Part shown: positions 35,592 to 47,240 of the stretch, one piece after another
Position numbering within the stretch: position 1 is the stretch's first letter
How the letters are laid out: the number at the start of each line of letters is the position of its first letter
Assembly (NCBI GenBank): GCA_905250115.1
Contig: CAJNOI010000138.1
Coordinates: forward strand, 124,001-188,000
Origin: Adineta steineri
Lineage: Eukaryota > Rotifera > Eurotatoria > Adinetida > Adinetidae
Length of the DNA: 64,000 nucleotides
Direction: 5' to 3'
The notes under the pieces: generated by a model
Told to the model about the DNA's origin: nothing
Seen by the model: the letters and a program-made list of their open reading frames with translations, nothing else
Database searches by the model: none
Program-made: the position numbers and the translations under genes

Positions 35592-37478
35592 ATGATTTAT
35601 TTGTTTTTATCACGTTCAATAGCATGGCCAATAAATATATTCGGTTCAAATTCAAATAATAAACCAGTATCGATTTTGGATGATGAATATCAAAGAAAAA
35701 AAAATCTTGATGAATCACCACCATTAATTTCAAATAAAGATCTTATAGCAAAAACTGAATTATCAAAAAATATGGATCAAACAAATTCTTTAATTAAAAC
35801 AGATAGAATACCAAATCTTCCATCACCTAATGTTTTATCATTATTAGGAAAACATTATTTGACAAGAGAAGATCTAGAAAATTTAATACAAACTCGATTT
35901 AAACAAGAAACACCACGAGATCGTGTTGAAAGATTTCTTTGGAAAGAGTAAGATTCATACTTCAGTATGGGAAAAATATGTATATATAGAAACAGAAGTT
36001 AAATAACTAAAGGTTTAAAACTATTGGGTCCAGTGGTTTATTCAGCGGGGGGGGGGGGCACGGGGCTTTTTGCCCTCTCAGAGGGTGTCCCTGCCCCCCC
36101 TCCCCCCCCCGGGATTCAGAAAAATTACGCTTTTTGAGTCTGAAACTCNNNNNNNNNNNNNNNNNNNNNNNNNNNNNNNNNNNNNNNNNNNNNNNNNNNN
36201 NNNNNNNNNNNNNNNNNNNNNNNNNNNNNNNNNNNNNNNNNNNNNNNNGGCAATTAATTTCGCATCCTCGGACGAAAAAAGCTAGATAAAACACTGATTG
36301 GGTCATATCAATACTAGAGAGATAAGTCTATGTGAATAATAATTCATTAGTGTGAAATTGAGAGAATGAGTGCACTATGAATATGAACAATTGCTAATTA
36401 ATATTTTTGATCTCTTATTTTATAGTGAATTAGGTAAATATCCAATCTATGCACAGATTAAAGATTGGCAATGTACTGCTATTGCTATGGGACTTGGTTG
36501 TTTATTTGGATATAATCGAAAAGAAGAAATGAAACCTGTTTATATTCGACAAACTTCAATGTTAAAATTTCAAGATCGTCTAACGGCTGAGGTGAGGAGG
36601 TGAGCTTTGCTCTATTTAGAATAATTATACATATATCATATTTATGTTTTCATATTATTCTAGAGAGCTTATCGACAATTTAATGTAGTGATGTTTATGA
36701 AAGAAGCATATAGAATTGCCATCATTGTTCTATTTATTACTGAAACGTTTATGTATGCATCATTTTATTATGAGAAAATAATCGAAAAAACAATGTTTTA
36801 TTTTTAGGACAAGTCAATATGCGATTCAAGCTTATCGTAATAAATCAACAATATATGATTGTGTACCAGGTGGTGCATTTGTTGGTTTTGCACTTAAAAT
36901 GTTTCATAGTCCATTAGCAGCATTCGTTTCGACGATACAAGGCAGTATTATGGGGTAGATAGTAGATAATTTATAGTTATCAACATACAGCAAAATTTTA
37001 TAGATCATTAAAATTTATTGAATTATTTTGACTGATACAGCCGCATTTATATAATAGTTACAAAAAATGATTCATACTTCCTTTTTTTAGCAACGATAGA
37101 TTGTTTTTCAGTTGTGATGAAAGAATTTTCTTTTGAGTGAAATCGATCGATATGAACTATTCTTTACTTTGCTAAGCTAAAGCAGTTAGCGATTTGCCAT
37201 ATATTTTTCATGATTATTTCATTAGATTTATGTATGGTTTTGTTCATAATGTTGGTTGTCGAATAATTAATCGTACTTATGAAGATTTACACTATGAATC
37301 AGTAACGAACTATATTCTACAGCGAGAGTAAGCCGTGATTAAATACGATTAGTCATATCTTATTGTTCGTTTGTTTAGAAATGCTGAATTATGGAGTGCT
37401 GAATTAGAAGAATTACCACCAGCTTATATACGACCAGAACCAGAACGAACATGGGGTCTTGGATGGTTTAAATCATAG
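35592..37478 (+). CDS. TIMMDC1: TIMMDC1-like complex I assembly protein (Tim17/22/23 family)
   Basis: Six exons (35592-35947, 36426-36591, 36664-36752, 36808-36954, 37226-37327, 37379-37478) give 319 aa. After a polar N-terminal ~125 residues come four membrane segments of Tim17/22/23 type: WQCTAIAMGLGCLFGY, AYRIAIIVLFITETF, CVPGGAFVGFALKMF and IQGSIMGFMYGFVHNVG. The segment AYRQFNVVMFMKEAYR and the conserved YRNKSTIYDCVPGGAFVG fit the TIMMDC1 pattern (YRNK...GA.TG). TIMMDC1 helps assemble the membrane arm of mitochondrial complex I at the inner membrane. The first intron holds a hAT MITE and an N gap. I favour TIMMDC1 over TIM22 because of the YRNK segment and length. Confidence 0.65.
36031..36296. 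mobile_element. hAT-type MITE in TIMMDC1-like intron 1
   Basis: The terminal inverted repeats are CAGTGGTTTATTCAGC and, from the other end, CAGTGTTTTATCTAGC. They are flanked by a perfect 8-bp target duplication ATTGGGTC (36023-36030 and 36297-36304). Length is 266 bp as assembled, including a 100-N gap (36149-36248). The left part has long G and C runs, likely the cause of the gap. Non-autonomous. The perfect duplication suggests fairly recent insertion. Confidence 0.9.
36149..36248. other. Assembly gap (100 N)
   Basis: The gap lies inside the hAT MITE, after long C-rich runs. The flanks are not repeated, so real sequence is probably missing. Confidence 0.9.
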
Positions 37479-37555
37479 ATTTAGTTTGTTTTTGTTTTTT
37501 TTTACTCATGTGACAAATAGATTTGTTTTGTCATAAAAATATATACACATAAAAA

Positions 37556-37568
37556 ATATCAATTTCAG
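37556..37568 (+). other. Candidate trans-splice acceptor before ING3
   Basis: TATCAATTTCAG ends 39 bp before the ING3 ATG and 90 bp after the TIMMDC1-like stop. There is hardly room for an independent promoter, so downstream-operon-gene processing is possible. Confidence 0.4.
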
Positions 37569-37607
37569 ATATTTCTGTAACTATTATTTAAAAATCAAAA
37601 CTATACT

Positions 37608-38971
37608 ATGCATTATCTCAAAGATTATCTTGAATGTAATTTTAAATACTTTATATTGATAAGATTTATTTTATTTTAATTTAATTTAGTACTTGAACCA
37701 TTACGTGACATAATGAGAGAAAAATTTACATTAATGCGTGAAAGTGATTTAAAATTACAAGCAGAATTTTCTCAGTTAGAAGAAGATTCATCAGAATTTC
37801 TTAATAATTATCGTGTCTATCAAAAACAATCTTCACTATCACCAACAAAATCAAAAATACAGACAGATCGTTCAATAATACTAACAAATGATCAATCTCT
37901 CGAAATGACTCCTGAGCAATTAGCTGCTCAGCAACAAAAACAAACTGAATATAATAAACTTATTGAAAGACATGAAGAATTACTTAAAATGAATACTGTG
38001 AAAATTAGTTTAGCGAATGATTCTCATGAATTTGTTGAACGATATTTTAAAAAACTTGAGAATGATTTACATAAATTTAAAATGGAACTTGAAGCTGATT
38101 ATTCAGGTTTAACAGAAGTTTTAGAAAAACGTACGTTAAAATCACTTTTTTTCTTCATTGAAAAATACCGTTTTATTTTAGGCTTTGCTAATGAAGATTG
38201 TAATGACTATGAGAATAAAATGGGAGAAAATGGTACGTAAAATATGAGACTTACTATGTGAATTTAATAAATTATACAAAATGTCATTTCTTTTAGGTAT
38301 TCTTGATCCATCCCTAATCGATATAGAACCTTTATTTGATTCATTCGATGATCTAACAATGCCAAAATCATTAACACATGATTTACCATTGAATTGTGTA
38401 ACTTCACAAGCTCATCGTTTATCAACTGGTATGATAGAACCAAAAACAAAGATAAATTTTATTTTGATTCTGTTTAGGTCCAAATTCATGCCATCCATTG
38501 TCATTACTGAATCGAAAATCACATCAACGTTTGTATTCGAATTCATTATCATCATCGTCATCACGTGGTCGTAAACGTTTACAAAGTGCATCATCAACAA
38601 ATAACAGTGAAAAACGAAAACGAAATACTCTTAATGATTCTCATGATTTTCATCAAAGTGATACTGAAGAATCATTATCAAATCATTTTTTTAATTTAAA
38701 ACATACACCATATGATAGTGAAACATATGTCGATTTAGATCCATTAAATGTTCTATCAAATTTAAATGAACAAACAACAGAAAATATTGATGAACGACGT
38801 TATTGTATTTGTAATCAAATTAGTTATGGTGATATGATTGCATGTGATAATCCAACATGTCGTCGAGAATGGTTTCATTATCCCTGTGTAGGTATTATAA
38901 CACCACCAAAAGGAAAATGGTTTTGTACTGAATGCACTCAAATATTACAGCAACAAAATATGCATAAATAA
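37608..38971 (+). CDS. ING3: ING3, inhibitor of growth protein 3 (PHD-finger histone reader)
   Basis: Five exons (37608-37635, 37690-38130, 38182-38232, 38297-38428, 38478-38971) give 381 aa. The 28-nt first exon encodes MHYLKDYLE, matching ING3's MLYLEDYLE. The ING domain follows with [15 protein letters not shown], then [19 protein letters not shown] and [10 protein letters not shown] Ser-rich basic linker ([11 protein letters not shown]) precedes the C-terminal PHD finger [30 protein letters not shown] and KGKWFCTEC, with all zinc ligands present. ING3 belongs to the NuA4/TIP60 acetyltransferase complex and reads H3K4me3. It lies only 129 bp after the TIMMDC1-like stop on the same strand. 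Confidence 0.85.
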
Positions 38972-39870
38972 ACTAGTCAAAAATATATATTTCATCTTGT
39001 TCTGTGTTATTTTGTTATTCATTTTTGTATATAAATATAGATGCATTTATTGACTCCATGTGCTAAATAAAAGTCAATTTGGAAATCTGATACCGTGACG
39101 AAAAGATTATAGGAATTATTTTACTTAACGTATATCGTCTCTTCGTTTTAAATTTTGAGTCAGATAAATTGTTTATACTACAATATTTATTCTTTATCTA
39201 TCTGTCGTATATTTATTTTGAACATATTATATGAACACTCGTAATAATCAGCATTCAATGGAATCAATTTAATTGATGACAACAACATTATCATAGGGTA
39301 TCAGATTATTTGTTGTACATCAGTACTCCAAAAGACACAAGTCAGATGTTACGGATTTAGATCTAATGTAAAATATATCTTTTAAGAAGTTTTCCAATAG
39401 GATAATATAGCGCAAGACTTTCTTCTTATTAATGATTCTATGTATACTCAAAACTAATTATTACACAATATTGTGACGATTTTGATAGAATTCATCTTTA
39501 TTATATTTCTTTCTATCTAAAATTGCATCGATTCTATACTAAATAGATACTTGTCCATACGATAGAAGAGCAACATACGGACGGAAAGAACAATTTGATA
39601 AGAACAAAGTCTAACATCATGTACCAAGTAAGAACAAATATAAGTATAAAGTACAAGAGAATCAAATGTCACATATACAGTATGCGCTTAACACGGAATG
39701 TTACAAATATATTTCAAGATAATACGCTGAAACAAGTCCAGCTATATCACCATCAATAATAGCTACTGTCAGAGATTTTTGCATTCTAAAAATGAAAAGA
39801 AAATCGATATGTATATGTAATATAGCTACGAACAAATTACAATCAAAGGGGACGTTACATTTCGTTTAAT
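38972..39870. other. Intergenic region (convergent)
   Basis: About 900 bp between the 3' ends of ING3 and the MDR reductase. An 11-bp inverted match (AATCTGATACC near 39086 and 39300) is the only structure noticed. Confidence 0.6.
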
Positions 39871-40968
39871 TTATTTATCAAAATCTATTACAACTTTTCC
39901 TTTCACTCTACCAGTATCTAAACGTTCATAAGCTTGTTTTACATGATTACTAAATTCAAATACTGAATCAATGACGGGTTTAATCATTCCTTTTTGAAGC
40001 ATAGAAACCATTTGATTTGTATTCTCTTCTGTTAATGATAAATTAATACAATAATATCGTGGTCCAAGACCAATCATTGATTTTAAAGATCGAAAAACCA
40101 TTGCAGGTGTAAATATATAAGATGCTACACCACCCATAACTCCTCGTGATGTTTTATCACCAACAATTGTCAAATAAATTGACTGATTTGATTTAAGAAA
40201 ATCTGAATTAAGATATGGAATCAATTGTGTTCCACCAACACAATCAAGAATAATATCATACGGTCCATATTCTTTACTTGCTGAAACAATATCATTGATT
40301 GTATAATCGATTACTTCATTAGCACCCATTTGTTTAACAAATTCAATATTTCGAGTTGAACATACTCCAACCACATATTTATTCATTGCTCGTGCCATTT
40401 GACATGCAATATGGCCAACACCACCGGATGCACCTAGGATAAGTACTTTTTGATCAGTTGTATCATCATTTTGAAAACCACCCCAATTATTTAATGCTGT
40501 ATAGACTGTAAGAAAAGCGAGTGGTATTGCAGCTGCTTCAATATGTGATAAATTAGCTGGTTTATGAGTTAAAGTAGGTAGATTTTCTGATAGTTTTATA
40601 TATTGACTAAGACATCCATTACCAGTTAATGAGAAATTTAAACCGAATACTTCATCACCAATTTTATATTTAGTTACATTATTACCAATTTTATAAACAA
40701 TACCAGAAAAATCTGCAGCAGGAACTTTGGGTTTATTAACACCAGTAAACAATATCCAATTAGCAATCCATTGTGGTATATTACCAATTTGAATATCCAC
40801 TGGATTAAGAGCAGCCGCTTTTATTTCAATAATCAATTCATTTAAGCCTAATTCAGTATCAATAGGTATACTTGTTTGTTGAAGTATTTGTGTTATTGGA
40901 CCTTGTTCATAATAAACCCATGCTTTTGATAATAGAGAATTAGTTGATGATGTTTTTGATTCTGTCAT
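39871..40968 (-). CDS. Zinc-free MDR-family oxidoreductase (quinone reductase-like)
   Basis: A 365-aa single-exon protein. N-terminal GroES-like half with AAALNPVDIQIG, PAADFSGIVYKIG and KIGDEVFGL; nucleotide-binding half with VLILGASGGVGHIACQMA (AxxGxxG NADPH motif), GVCSTRNIEFVKQMGANEVI and DIILDCVGG. The catalytic and structural zinc cysteines of alcohol dehydrogenases are missing, so it is a zeta-crystallin/RTN4IP1-type NADPH reductase, perhaps for quinones or enones. The C-terminal GRVKGKVVIDF is typical. No clear targeting peptide. It has no introns although its larger neighbours have several; fungal-like homologs would be my first guess for best match, unverified. Confidence 0.85.
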   Translation of the reverse strand: MTESKTSSTNSLLSKAWVYYEQGPITQILQQTSIPIDTELGLNELIIEIKAAALNPVDIQIGNIPQWIANWILFTGVNKPKVPAADFSGIVYKIGNNVTKYKIGDEVFGLNFSLTGNGCLSQYIKLSENLPTLTHKPANLSHIEAAAIPLAFLTVYTALNNWGGFQNDDTTDQKVLILGASGGVGHIACQMARAMNKYVVGVCSTRNIEFVKQMGANEVIDYTINDIVSASKEYGPYDIILDCVGGTQLIPYLNSDFLKSNQSIYLTIVGDKTSRGVMGGVASYIFTPAMVFRSLKSMIGLGPRYYCINLSLTEENTNQMVSMLQKGMIKPVIDSVFEFSNHVKQAYERLDTGRVKGKVVIDFDK

Positions 40969-41378
40969 TATATATAAAATAATATGAACTACTTCGATGA
41001 TATGCTAGTTGATATTCAACGATATTTATCATCTGCTGTATTTGATGACTGCTCTATCGTGTATAATGTTCGATAGATGTCGTTTGTGAATTATAATAAT
41101 TATATATGTCAAAATTTAAATTTTAAAAAGATTCGTAAGTTAGATTGTTTTTAAAGAAATAAAAAATGTATTGTTTAATAAATACATGGTTTTCAAAAGA
41201 ACTTTAAGTGCTAATGTCATCAGTTGTCATGGAAAAAATTGAGTTGAACATATACATGACAGACAATACAGAATAAAAAAAGTTAACCAAATGACCGATT
41301 GCCTGTTGAATAATCATAGATTCTTTTTTTTCTTTTAGAATTAGTTTTTTCTTATTATAATAAGGCATTTTTTTCTTC
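40969..41378. promoter_or_regulatory. Divergent region MDR reductase / TALPID3-like
   Basis: 410 bp between two divergent genes. A strong acceptor (TTTTTTTTCTTTTAG, AG at 41337-41338) lies 40 bp before the TALPID3-like ATG. No TATA box stands out. Confidence 0.4.
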
Positions 41379-44300
41379 ATGGAAGACGATAATCTAATTC
41401 TCCTTTTGAATACAACTAAATCTGAACAAACTACACCTAATCAACAAAAACGTGAACCATTAGTAGAAATAGTCGATAATGATGATCATGATTCAGTAGT
41501 AACAATGACTTGTTTAAATGATCGTATTCCACCAATACCATCAAATAATTCTAAACGTCATTTTGATGACATTAAATTAGTTCGACCATCATCAGCTACA
41601 AGTCAAGGTTCACGTTCAAAAAGACAAGAGAAAATTATCAATTATGCACCTCATTTAACATCAGGTGGAAATCGAAATTCAACTGATAATTTAATTCAAT
41701 CATCTATCGATGTTACTCTATCAACCAATTCTTCACGTGATGAACGACAACAGCAACACCACCATCACCAACCTCAACAGCAACAGCAACAATATCAAAA
41801 TGCAACACCTATTGAAGATGAACTTCCTATCATAACGATTGTTGGTATTGAAGATAATGGTGAACGAGAAAATGAAAATCCAATTGATACAAGTAAGTAA
41901 TTACGATTTGTTATACATATTGATGAAATGACATTTTCCATTTTATTTAGATGATCCATTATTAACACCATATACATCATCAAAACCAGTAATACCATCT
42001 CAAGTACATTCAACACCTGATGTTCAAATATCACGTTTTGATAAAGATCCAACCACATCCAAAGCTGCTTTTGCTCGTTCACAATTAGCTAAACGTTTTT
42101 CAATAAATCAAGCTCAACAACGTCCTATACCTATTCAATCACTTTCAAATACTAATAATAATGATTGTACATCAACAACTGATCAACAACAAACAGCTAC
42201 ATCTCTTGCTGCAACTGTTGCTGCATCAATAGCCGTTTCTGTTACTCAACCATTTCTTAAACTACAAAATGAACTTGAACAAAAAATGAATACTGTTCTC
42301 GATCAAATTCATCAACAACAAAAAACATATACAAATGGTGTGGTTGTACCTGTAACAACAGTTCAACAAACATCTGATACAAATAAATTATTAAATGATT
42401 GTGTTGATACACGAATGAAATATATGGAGAAAGTGCAAGAACAACAACAGCAAGTACTTAAACAACTTGCTGATCTTGTACAAACAACAAAACCAAAATC
42501 TAAATCACCTTTTTATGAAGATAAAATATCTACATTAGAATCAAATACAACACCACAACAACAAAAACAATGTCATTTTCTTGATGCACTTATTGGAACA
42601 TCACCATCACCTGTTCGTCATACTAAATCCCATAAAAAACATCATACACGCAAGAAAACTTCAGTATCACCATCAGCAACAAATAAACGTCCAAGTCGTG
42701 TTACTAATACTAACACACGTGTTGGCAAAGCTCGATCACCAGTTACATTCAAACAACAACCACCTAACAGCCATTTTAATATTGAACCATCATTACCATA
42801 TGGTTGTTCAGTTTGTGATCGTTCACGTTCACGTTCTCGATCACATTCGCCTGCAAAAGGTCTATCACCTGATTCATCGTATCCACGTCCATTTATTCCT
42901 TTTCCTCGACCACCATCAATAATGTCTGATGGTTTCATTCCATCATCAACTTCATTCATAACTGGAAATGCTCTAAATGATGCTTATCCACCATTTGATA
43001 AATATTTAAATACTTCTATTCCACCATTACCACTTCAACCAAAACCGATTCGACCAATTAATGAAAATCTTGATCTACATGATCGTATTAAACAAATAGA
43101 TGAAGCAAAAAATTTATTAGATGAAAATTATTTAACATTGCAAAGACGGAAAAATGATGTTACTTCTTTAGAAGCTACAACAAATGAATCATTACGTATT
43201 CAACGTCTTGTTGAACAATGTGTTAAACAAGTAACACGACAAGTACGTGAAGAAGTTAAACTTAAATTAGAACAAGATGAAATACATGTTGAGCAAAAAC
43301 AAAAAATAATACCTACAAAAAAACGAGCAACATCAAATACACAATTAGCTTTTGATCGTCATTCAACAACACGTACAGGAAAACAGACAACCCCGATAAC
43401 TGAATCAACAACATCAACACAACCGTATAGTGATGCATTTATGGAAGCCGTATATGGACGTTCATTGTATCAAAAAATTAAAAAAGATGGTAAACAACCC
43501 TATTTTAAATTAAAACATCAAGCTGCTCAACAAGCTAAACAAGCAAAACAAATTGAACAAATACCAGTCAGAGATACTGGATTAGTAAGTCTATAGATTG
43601 ATATTTATTCTTATACATTATATTTAATTATAGAAATCTTCACCACGTACAATTGTGCCACCTCGTCGTGTAATAGAAAAACCTAGTCTGACACCACAAC
43701 CACCACCGCCATCAGTACCACAACCTATGTACGAACCGGAATATTATACTCGTCCTGATGGTGTTATTCTTCTGGGTCCACCACAAATCCGTGATACACG
43801 TACTTTCCAACCAACTTATATACCTTCTGAACATCGATTAACACCTCATGTTTTACCTAGTGTTGATGTTAATCCATCAACAAAAAAAGTTCGTTTTGGT
43901 AATAGAACTGAATCAGTTAAAGTTGATTTAGATGACAATGAAAGGTCTGAGAATGAAGACGATGATGATGATGACGGACAAGGTATTGAAATTCCAGGTT
44001 ATCATCAAACAAAAGATGATTATCAACAGACATATGATGGTCCGAGATTTCCACCAACAATTCCTCATGATGAAGGTTATCGTAATCGACAATATGATAC
44101 ATTACAAACAGGTGCTATTGATTGGTTAGAACAAGAATTAATTGCTCGTTTTATGAGTCAATTACAAAATCAACAAACAACTGTACCTATACAACAACAT
44201 CGTGATGTTATTAGTGCACGTTCATCAATAAGTTCTAGTAGTGATGATCGAAGTATTCATGATCGTTTACTTGATTTACTTGGACAAGATGGTTTTCAAT

Positions 44301-45895
44301 TATTTATTGATATGGGACAACCAATTGATCAAGATTTAATTCAAGCATTAACACGTGAAGTACTTGAAGAACGTATTGCACAAATGATTGGTTTTCGATC
44401 ACCAAGAGAAAGTATTCATATAGTACCACCACCTCCTGCTCCACCACCGCGTACAACAACACCTACAGCAACAGTAACAACAACGACAACAGCTTTAGTT
44501 GATAATTATCAGTGGCCACAAGAACATGCTATAGCAACACCTCAACCAACTCCACCACATTCACCACCACCACCTACACATCATGCACGTGTTGTTACTC
44601 CAGAAATTACAGGTAGAATTTTGTTTACTCGAATAAATAATTTTTAGAAGAAAATATGTTGGAAATTTTAGGTCACGAAATTTCATCTGATAGTGGATCT
44701 ACTACACCACGTTCAGTTACTCCATTTGAAGATCTTGATCGTCCTTTACCTACTGTACTTCATCATAGTATTGGAACACCTGATCCAAGTGATAGTCCAT
44801 CACCACCTTCTACTCCGCGAGTACCGCAACCACCTATTGTGCAACCACAACCACAACCGCCACCACCACCATTACCACCAGTTATTGAAAAACGTGATGC
44901 ATCTACTATGGCATCTATTGAATTACCTCGTCCTCCTTCACCTCCTCGTCCACCACCTCCTGTTATTATTCCGCAACCACCACCCCGACCACCATCTCCT
45001 CCAAGACTAAAGACACCTTCACCTGTATCATCAACATCATCGTCATCATCATCATCATCATCATCGCCAACTAGTTCAAGCAGTTTATCAACATTTTCTA
45101 TTCCATATTCATCAACTGACAGTCCATTTAGTGATCATGCATGGTTTGACGATCGAAGTGAAGGTCAAATTGATTTATTAGGTCGAGATCGACCACATAC
45201 AGAACTTATTATGAAACAAGCACAACGACTATTAGGTTTGAAAAATAGATCACATTTTTTTTACTCATGAGCTTTCGATATAAACGTATGCCATTTTCAA
45301 GTTTAGAAGTGTAGAATTTGAATGACAACAAACTTTATTGAACACTTAAGATAGCGATCCAAGATTTTAGAAAGTAGTACCATAAACAGTGAGAAACCTA
45401 TTTCTAAGAAAATGTTCAGTAATATCCTTGAATCTTATATTTTTTTAGAGAATTACATATCCCTAGCTTCTTTTTTATTTTTAAATTTGTTAATGACATA
45501 TGTTATTGTTGTTACAAGGTTATCTGTAAAGAACTTAGAAAATCGAATACATACCTTTAATTCTATCTTTCAAATGATGTTTAGATCAACGACGTCGATA
45601 TTCCTCAGTAACACCTGCTAGTATGAGTATAACAACACCACCTTTTTCACCTGCTGGCGGTACTCATACATTATCTATTGGTGAAATTCCTCCTCAATTT
45701 CCAGGTTCAATTCCTTTTCAGCAGCAAGAAAATGGACATACAACTCCGCCAGGATCTGATGAAAGTAATAATTCTGGTAAAAGTGAAGGTGAAGTTACTT
45801 CAAGTATGATGATGAATCAACCAATGCAAGCAATGCATATTAAATATAGAAAATCATCTCAGGGCTTTTTAGGAAAAAAGAATAACCGAAAATAA
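41379..45895 (+). CDS. KIAA0586: TALPID3-like centrosomal/basal-body protein
   Basis: Five exons (41379-41892, 41951-43584, 43634-44612, 44672-45235, 45585-45895) give 1333 aa in one frame. Mostly disordered (His/Gln runs, Ser and Pro tracts) with a coiled-coil-prone region (LHDRIKQIDEAKNLLDENYL) and LVEQCVKQVTRQVREEVKLK. The best family marks are WLEQELIARFMSQL and, later, FIDMGQPIDQDLIQALTREV followed by LEERIAQMIG. These resemble the TALPID3 segments 'WVEQEvmARvi' and 'DAGxPVdxxLIxxfv.EaLaEti..MLG'. The proline-rich TPQPTPPHSPPPP region also fits. TALPID3 acts at the centriole distal end in ciliogenesis and Hedgehog signalling. With CFAP69 it is the second ciliary gene here. The assignment is from remembered motifs. 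Confidence 0.6.
45029..45075 (+). repeat. TCA/TCG microsatellite coding poly-Ser
   Basis: A trinucleotide run in the TALPID3-like gene that encodes about 14 serines. Confidence 0.85.
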
Positions 45896-46034
45896 ACTTT
45901 ATTAATTTTATGTTATACATACTAATGCACAAAATCTTTAATGCGTAGCGTTTTTTTTTCTTTGTATTTTTACTTATTATTTATACGCGTATAGGTTAGA
46001 AAAACAAAAGAAACTTGTCCTTTTTTTAATATTA

Positions 46035-47240
46035 TCATTCATTATCATTAATATACTTAATTGTTGCATCGGCGTTGCCATGTTTTGCTTTATGTGTATC
46101 AAATAAACGTTTTAATGACTCCATATATTCTTCATGATATTTGTCAATAACTTCTGGTGTAATTTGATCACGTGCTAGTTTTGGTAATTCAATGGGTTCA
46201 CCAACATATGTATTGACATCACGTCGATTTGGCATAAATCCAATTGCATATTGAAATATACCACGACCTTTAAAGAATGGTGTTGCATAACCTAAACGTT
46301 TTTGAATTTTTATTTGTACTTCTCGTACTTTTGAACCACGTGGATTTGCTATTTGATCATAAAGATCATTTTCACCAAAAGAAAAAATTGGTACAAGATT
46401 TGCACCATTAGCTAAACCAATTTTAACAAAACCTTTACGATTTTTTAATGTTAAAAAATATTCATTTGATGGATGAGCATCTAAAGATTCTTTTGCACCA
46501 CCTAAAACTAACAGTATACTATTACCATTGCCTTTTTCTAATACATAATTGCATGATTCTTTTGATGCATCACATAAACCCATCATAGATAAATAGAAAC
46601 CATAAAATGGTATACGAAAATTTGCTTTTAATGTAAGTAAACGAAGATTAATACCAGGAAATTTTTGTTCAAAACCAGTGGCTTCAGTAGCAAAATTACA
46701 GAAAGCACCTAATGAAATTATTCCATGAGGATGATAACCAAATATATATGGACGATCTGGTGGTAAATCACATGTTTTATGTAAATGTATTGGAAAATAC
46801 TCTAAATAAATAATTTTTTAAATAGAAATTAAAAAAAATAAAGAAGATAAATTTCTTTTAATACCAGCAAACCATTTCCAACATTGAAGTCGTCGAAGCC
46901 ATTGTTGTTTCAATCCACCTTGTCGTGGATATTTTTGAAAAAAAACCATCCATGTTAAATAAGTAATAAATGCAGTAACAATATACCAATTATGACTACG
47001 GAGAAGTACAAATGATATATAAAGACAAGTCCATGGCATAAGAAACCATACAAGAATTGCTAAAGTTTGTCGACGACGGTATAAAGGTGTATTTAATGGT
47101 GCAAATGTACGATTAACTGACGTTGGTGTTATTATCATTGATTCAATAACCAATTTTTCTGTTGCTGAAACCTCAGATATTTCATCATTTTGTTCGTGAG
47201 TTGAAACAGTTGATATCGAATAAGCAATTTCTTCTGTCAT
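46035..47240 (-). CDS. DGAT2/MOGAT-family acyltransferase
   Basis: Two exons (47240-46865, 46801-46035; 63-bp intron) give 380 aa. A hydrophobic hairpin near residues 60-105 (TLAILVWFLMPWTCLYISFV, YIVTAFITYLTWMVFF) anchors it in the ER membrane. The YFP motif is rebuilt across the splice junction (EYFPIHLHKT), the catalytic HPHG lies in YIFGYHPHGIISLG, and the conserved RKGFVKIGLANGANLVPIF and FSFGENDLYDQ follow. It transfers a fatty acyl group from acyl-CoA to diacylglycerol or monoacylglycerol for triglyceride synthesis at ER and lipid droplets. DGAT2 and MOGAT cannot be told apart here; length and the long cytosolic N-terminus fit DGAT2. Confidence 0.88.

Noticed and set aside
42581-42959. 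Out-of-frame open frames in TALPID3-like exon 2 (both strands)
   Set aside because: Shadows of the repetitive, Arg/Ser-rich coding strand.
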